From positions 1 to 44,966 of the forward strand of contig NZ_NMWT01000006.1 of assembly GCF_002860365.1 (NCBI RefSeq): a stretch of 44,966 nt of DNA, read 5' to 3'. Of this stretch, positions 41,912 through 44,966 are shown one piece after another. Position 1 is the first letter of the stretch. Each line of letters starts with the position of its first letter. Source of the stretch: Bifidobacterium parmae. Its GTDB lineage: Bacteria; Actinomycetota; Actinomycetes; Actinomycetales; Bifidobacteriaceae. Below the pieces are notes generated by a model. That model was not told the DNA's origin and did not search any database. It saw only the letters and a program-made list of their open reading frames with translations. The position numbers were made by a program, and so were the translations under genes.

Positions 41912-43222
41912 TCAGACCACGGCCGAGGACTGCGAGGCCATCGCCGGCATCGTCTCCGTGGACACGCTCCGATCGATGCGACGACCTTTCTCATCGAAAC
42001 CGGGTTGCTTCGGTCGAATCCACAGGGAGACGACCGATCCGCCGATGTAGCAGATCGCGTACGCCCAGCACACGCCGGCGAACCCGACCGTCTCCAGCAG
42101 CACGGTGGCGATGAACGGACCGCAGAAGGTCGTCAGACCGGAGGCGAGGTTGTGCGCGGAGACCGCGGCCCCCTTGTGCTCGGGCTCCAGCGCGGGGAAC
42201 ACCGCACCCATCGGCACGAAGGCGGAGATGCCCATGCCGAGCACCACCGCGCACAGGTACATGAGCGGCAGGTTGCGGCCAAAGAACTGGGGCACGTAGT
42301 ACATGGCGAGCGTGCCGAGGGCGGAGAGCCAGCATCCCCACCAACGCATCTGGCGCATCCAGCCGAACCGGTCGCCCATACGACCCCAGAACACGTTGCC
42401 GAACACGGTGACGACGAAGAGCAGCCCCCAGATGGTGGACCATTCGGTGACCTTGAACCATGCGCCGCCGCCGTTGGTATGCGTGGCGAGGTACAGCGGC
42501 ATGATGACCGGGAATCCGTAGAGGGTGAGGTTGCAGATCACGCGCAGCACGGCGGCGAAGGCGATCTGGCGGTTCTCCTTGAGGATGGTGACGCCGCGGG
42601 AGAGTTCACGCAGCTTGTCGGCGGTGCTCATCGCGTCGAGATCGGCATTGCGTGTCTTCGGCACGAACCACAGGCAAATGAGCAGACCGGCAATCGAGAA
42701 CGGCAGCGACACCCACAGCGAGTAGTATTCGCCGATCACCGGCGTGATGAACGCGGGCAGGTAAGCACCGAACACGCCGATGCCGAAGGAGTACGAGGTC
42801 CAGAACCATCCCATGGCCGAGGCCAGTTTGCTCGGGTCCACGGTCTGTGCGAGCAGTACCACGTAGCTGTAGATGAACAGCGGGTAGCCCATGCCGCGCA
42901 GCATGTACGACACCAGCATCAGCGGATAGATGTGGCTCGGCAACGCCACACCGATGAACACCAGGTGCAGAGCGATCCACGAGACCGCGCCGACCAGCAT
43001 GATGCGCTTGGCGCCGAACATCTCCGCAAGCACTCCGGACGACCATCCGGCCAACGCCGCGACCAGACCATACATGGTGAACAGCATCGATGCCTGCGAC
43101 GAGCTGAATCCCTGATCCACGACATACTTCGACAGGAACGTCAGCTCGAAGCCGTCTCCCGTCATGAACACCGCGATGGCCAGGAACCCCGGCAGCAGTG
43201 TTCTCATCAATCCCCGAGCCAC
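41912..43222 (-). CDS. MFS permease, polyol-transporter type
   Basis: A 436-residue major facilitator protein with about 12 membrane segments, starting ARGLMRTLLPGFLAIAVFMTGDGFELTFLSKYVV. The GDGFE motif and the loop WFVPKTRNADLDAMSTADKLRELSRGVTI resemble the RbtT/DalT/CsbX polyol permease group. Start is GTG 43222, with AAGGAG 5 bases upstream. It heads the likely operon permease-dehydrogenase (then AraC and glucosidase). The promoter has TATTAA (minus strand) and the palindrome GAAACACCGGTGTTTC covering the -35 zone. The substrate, probably a sugar alcohol, is inferred from the neighbour. Confidence 0.88.
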   Translation of the reverse strand: MARGLMRTLLPGFLAIAVFMTGDGFELTFLSKYVVDQGFSSSQASMLFTMYGLVAALAGWSSGVLAEMFGAKRIMLVGAVSWIALHLVFIGVALPSHIYPLMLVSYMLRGMGYPLFIYSYVVLLAQTVDPSKLASAMGWFWTSYSFGIGVFGAYLPAFITPVIGEYYSLWVSLPFSIAGLLICLWFVPKTRNADLDAMSTADKLRELSRGVTILKENRQIAFAAVLRVICNLTLYGFPVIMPLYLATHTNGGGAWFKVTEWSTIWGLLFVVTVFGNVFWGRMGDRFGWMRQMRWWGCWLSALGTLAMYYVPQFFGRNLPLMYLCAVVLGMGISAFVPMGAVFPALEPEHKGAAVSAHNLASGLTTFCGPFIATVLLETVGFAGVCWAYAICYIGGSVVSLWIRPKQPGFDEKGRRIDRSVSTETMPAMASQSSAVV

Positions 43223-43292
43223 GTTGTCTCCTTACCTGAACTTCGTTGTCTTTATCGCTCCTCGTTGAAGCGTTAATACAATTCTCCCGTGA

Positions 43293-43308
43293 GAAACACC
43301 GGTGTTTC
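43293..43308. promoter_or_regulatory. Operator-like palindrome before the permease
   Basis: GAAACACCGGTGTTTC, a perfect 16-bp palindrome with a central CCGG as in LacI-family sites, about 75 bases before the GTG start. Confidence 0.6.
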
Positions 43309-43437
43309 CTCGCATTAGATGGCAAGAATTGATACTTTTTTGCATACCTTATGAACGCTCAGCAATTCCTTGAGCGGATACCCCACCTCACAGGACGTCG
43401 AGCGGAGAACCACGAAACACGCATTTTACAAAGTGAC

Positions 43438-43467
43438 TTTACAAAAGTCGGCGCATGGGGTTATGCT
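43438..43467 (+). promoter_or_regulatory. Promoter of the 42-residue protein
   Basis: TTTACA (43438-43443), an 18-base spacer and TATGCT (43462-43467), overlapped at the -35 by the palindrome GACTTT-ACA-AAAGTC. The start codon is 65 bases downstream. Confidence 0.6.
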
Positions 43468-43531
43468 AGGCGGCGATGGACGGAGATACCGCCCACATGC
43501 GCCGCAGGCGCACCAACGAAAGGACATCATC

Positions 43532-43660
43532 ATGATGAGCAAGAAGAAGTTCATGGCAGCGGTTATGCGTGGTTTCGAGGCCAGCGGCATGAACGCCCTC
43601 GCCCAAGCCGGCTACAGCGAGGCCACCACCAAGGCATTCGAAGCCATCGAAAACCGCTGA
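43532..43660 (+). CDS. Small protein of 42 residues, unknown
   Basis: MMSKKKFMAAVMRGFEASGM begins this 42-residue reading frame, which ends in IENR. AAAGGA lies 8 bases before the ATG at 43532, and ATG 43535 is an alternative. The N-terminus is basic, the middle is an Ala/Gly-rich amphipathic helix (MNALAQAGYSEATTKAFEAI). No leader, no Cys, no known bacteriocin motif. It has its own good promoter and is divergent from the polyol permease. Function is unknown; a small regulatory protein or peptide is possible. An upstream ATG at 43370 would be out of place with the promoter. Confidence 0.55.
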   Translation: MMSKKKFMAAVMRGFEASGMNALAQAGYSEATTKAFEAIENR

Positions 43661-44110
43661 ACCGCAACAGCCTAAGAACGATACAGCAGCGGCATGGATG
43701 GCATGAGCCGTCTTCCTGCCGCACGTCGCGCATCGATAGGATGCATCGCCTTCGATGCCGAACATGATCGCCCAACGGTCATGTCGATCAATCAGATGCT
43801 CCAACAGGATCGGACAACGGCGTCCCCTCTCTCTGTTTCCCCCAAATCCCCGTGAGGCCTACGTGCTGACCACCGCGATCGCCCTGGGCCGCATCGCCCG
43901 CCCCGTCCGATAGTGTCTCGTTTTCCTCCCGTTGGCGGGTGGTGGCGCGTGAGCGTCGGTGGGTGGTCGCGGGGGTGGTCTCCGGACGGCTTGTGGGTGT
44001 CGTGGGACTGGTTCCCGGTGTGGTTCTCCCCGTGTGGCTTGTCCGGTGTCCGTGTATGGGTGGACCCCGGGAGCGTGTGCTCGACCGGGGTCCTGTTCTC
44101 GTTGTGGTGC
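43661..44110. other. Gene-free stretch between the small protein and 5S rRNA
   Basis: No gene is convincing in these 450 bases. Its right part (43920-44100) is a G/T-rich stretch on the plus strand that is the trailer of the minus-strand rRNA operon, with a hairpin at 44063-44094 that may end transcription. On the minus strand 43663-43804 is an open frame with a CATCG pair, too weak to call. Confidence 0.5.
44063..44094 (-). terminator. Hairpin after 5S rRNA
   Basis: GGACCCCGG (44063-44071) and CCGGGGTCC (44086-44094) form a perfect 9-bp stem just after 5S on the minus strand. No T run follows. Confidence 0.5.
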
Positions 44111-44222
44111 GGCGGCGTGCTACTCTCCCACACCCTGTCGGGTGCAGTACCATCGCCGTGCCAGGTCTTAGCTTCCGGGTTCGGAATGGGTCCGGGCGTC
44201 TCCCCTGGGCCATGACCGCCGC
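44111..44222 (-). rRNA. rrf: 5S ribosomal RNA
   Basis: The minus strand has the complete 5S pattern: GGCGGTCATGGCCCAGGGG near the start, CGCCCGGACCCATTCCGAAC in the middle and the terminal helix ending near GTAGCACGCCGCC. Ends are set by pairing of the GGCGG and CCGCC arms and may be off by a few bases. It lies downstream of 23S in the usual rrn order. Confidence 0.93.
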
Positions 44223-44396
44223 AAATCTTCGATTGTGGGACCCGCCCCGCTTGGGGGGGTCGTTCCCCGGCTGGTGGTTTGGGGACCGGATGGTGGACGC
44301 TTGCCTGTCGTTTGTTTTGTGGTCACGGACCGTTGTTCCGTGTCGCGTGTTTTCGCGCAGTCTTCGCCGATGCTCTCCCCACCCCTGGGGGGTGTG

Positions 44397-44966
<570 letters not shown>

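Larger units (their letters stand above)
43223..43531. promoter_or_regulatory. Divergent control region between permease and small-protein gene
   Basis: A 309-base gap with both promoters. It holds GAAACACCGGTGTTTC (43293-43308) toward the permease, an AT-rich patch, the palindrome GACTTT-ACA-AAAGTC (43435-43449) and a -35/-10 pair for the small protein (TTTACA 43438-43443, 18-base spacer, TATGCT 43462-43467). No gene is seen in it. Confidence 0.6.

Noticed and set aside
35353-43354. Shared 12-mer CATACCTTATGA at 35353 and 43343 near TTGATACTTTT.
   Set aside because: A chance 12-mer match within 45 kb is likely, and flanking spacing differs between the two places.
43466-43804. Minus-strand frame with a CATCG motif and hydrophobic tail.
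   Set aside because: It overlaps the promoter and the small-protein gene, has no ribosome site and matches nothing I know. It may be a gene remnant but cannot be supported.
44223-44396. tRNA gene in the 23S-5S spacer or elsewhere.
   Set aside because: No cloverleaf with the usual TTC-loop bases was seen in the spacers examined.

Overview
The window is a high-GC actinobacterial chromosome segment that reads as a Bifidobacterium species. The evidence is the order rpmF-rnc-ilvB-ilvN, a bifunctional AdhE of about 910 residues, a trmD and an rpsP with low-complexity additions, and rRNA genes whose 5S and 23S sequences look bifidobacterial. I cannot name the species from the sequence alone.

Layout. 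Positions 1-5360 (+): the end of a coiled-coil protein, a YceD-type protein, L32, RNase III and acetolactate synthase IlvB/IlvN. Positions 5451-6880: a small accessory patch with a SLOG-type protein (-) and a FitAB/VapBC-like toxin-antitoxin pair (+). Positions 7026-10294 (-): an ABC-F ATPase and a class I glutamine amidotransferase. Positions 10384-18012 (+): cysS, ffh, a membrane-anchored EEP nuclease, then the ribosome-maturation run rpsP-khpA-rimM-trmD. Positions 18342-22443 (-): a nitroreductase, rsmD, recG and rpmB. Positions 22804-32154: a mixed metabolic and accessory stretch (PfkB-like protein, Atg22/UMF1-type transporter, membrane-bound XRE regulator, VOC protein, GNAT, HAD, LysE exporter, small helical protein, lipoprotein). 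Positions 32337-43222: fermentation and carbohydrate genes: adhE (-), a ROK regulator (+), and four minus-strand genes that look like a polyol/alpha-glucoside module (GH31 glucosidase, AraC regulator, zinc polyol dehydrogenase, polyol-type MFS permease). The end holds a 42-residue small protein (+), then 5S and the 3' part of 23S rRNA (-).

The most interesting signal is repetitive. A GC-rich palindromic family (CCACCCCC, then a variable inner hairpin, then GCCCCCGC-type outer hairpin) forms two inverted BIME-like clusters at about 12.05-12.33 and 18.02-18.34 kb. The inner stem changes on both arms together, so pairing is kept while sequence changes. One diverged copy lies in frame inside the ABC-F gene (about 7292-7337). 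A second palindrome, GTGTCCGATAAGACAC and close variants, occurs twice inside a low-complexity insertion in trmD and twice in the gene-free stretch at 27.4-27.8 kb. That trmD insertion also holds a 28-bp perfect palindrome and a direct repeat. Together they suggest palindromic elements that move into both intergenic and coding DNA and are tolerated as protein linkers.

Regulatory architecture: five genes have a TAnnnT -10-like hexamer 7 to 10 bases before the ATG, as expected for leaderless or near-leaderless mRNAs. trmD has a 13-bp hairpin that would hide its Shine-Dalgarno. adhE has three Rex-like half-palindromic sites upstream. The nitroreductase, the glucosidase and the MFS permease each have clear operator-like palindromes whose regulators are not in the window. 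All functional calls are by eye from protein motifs and context; nothing was searched or folded by computer.
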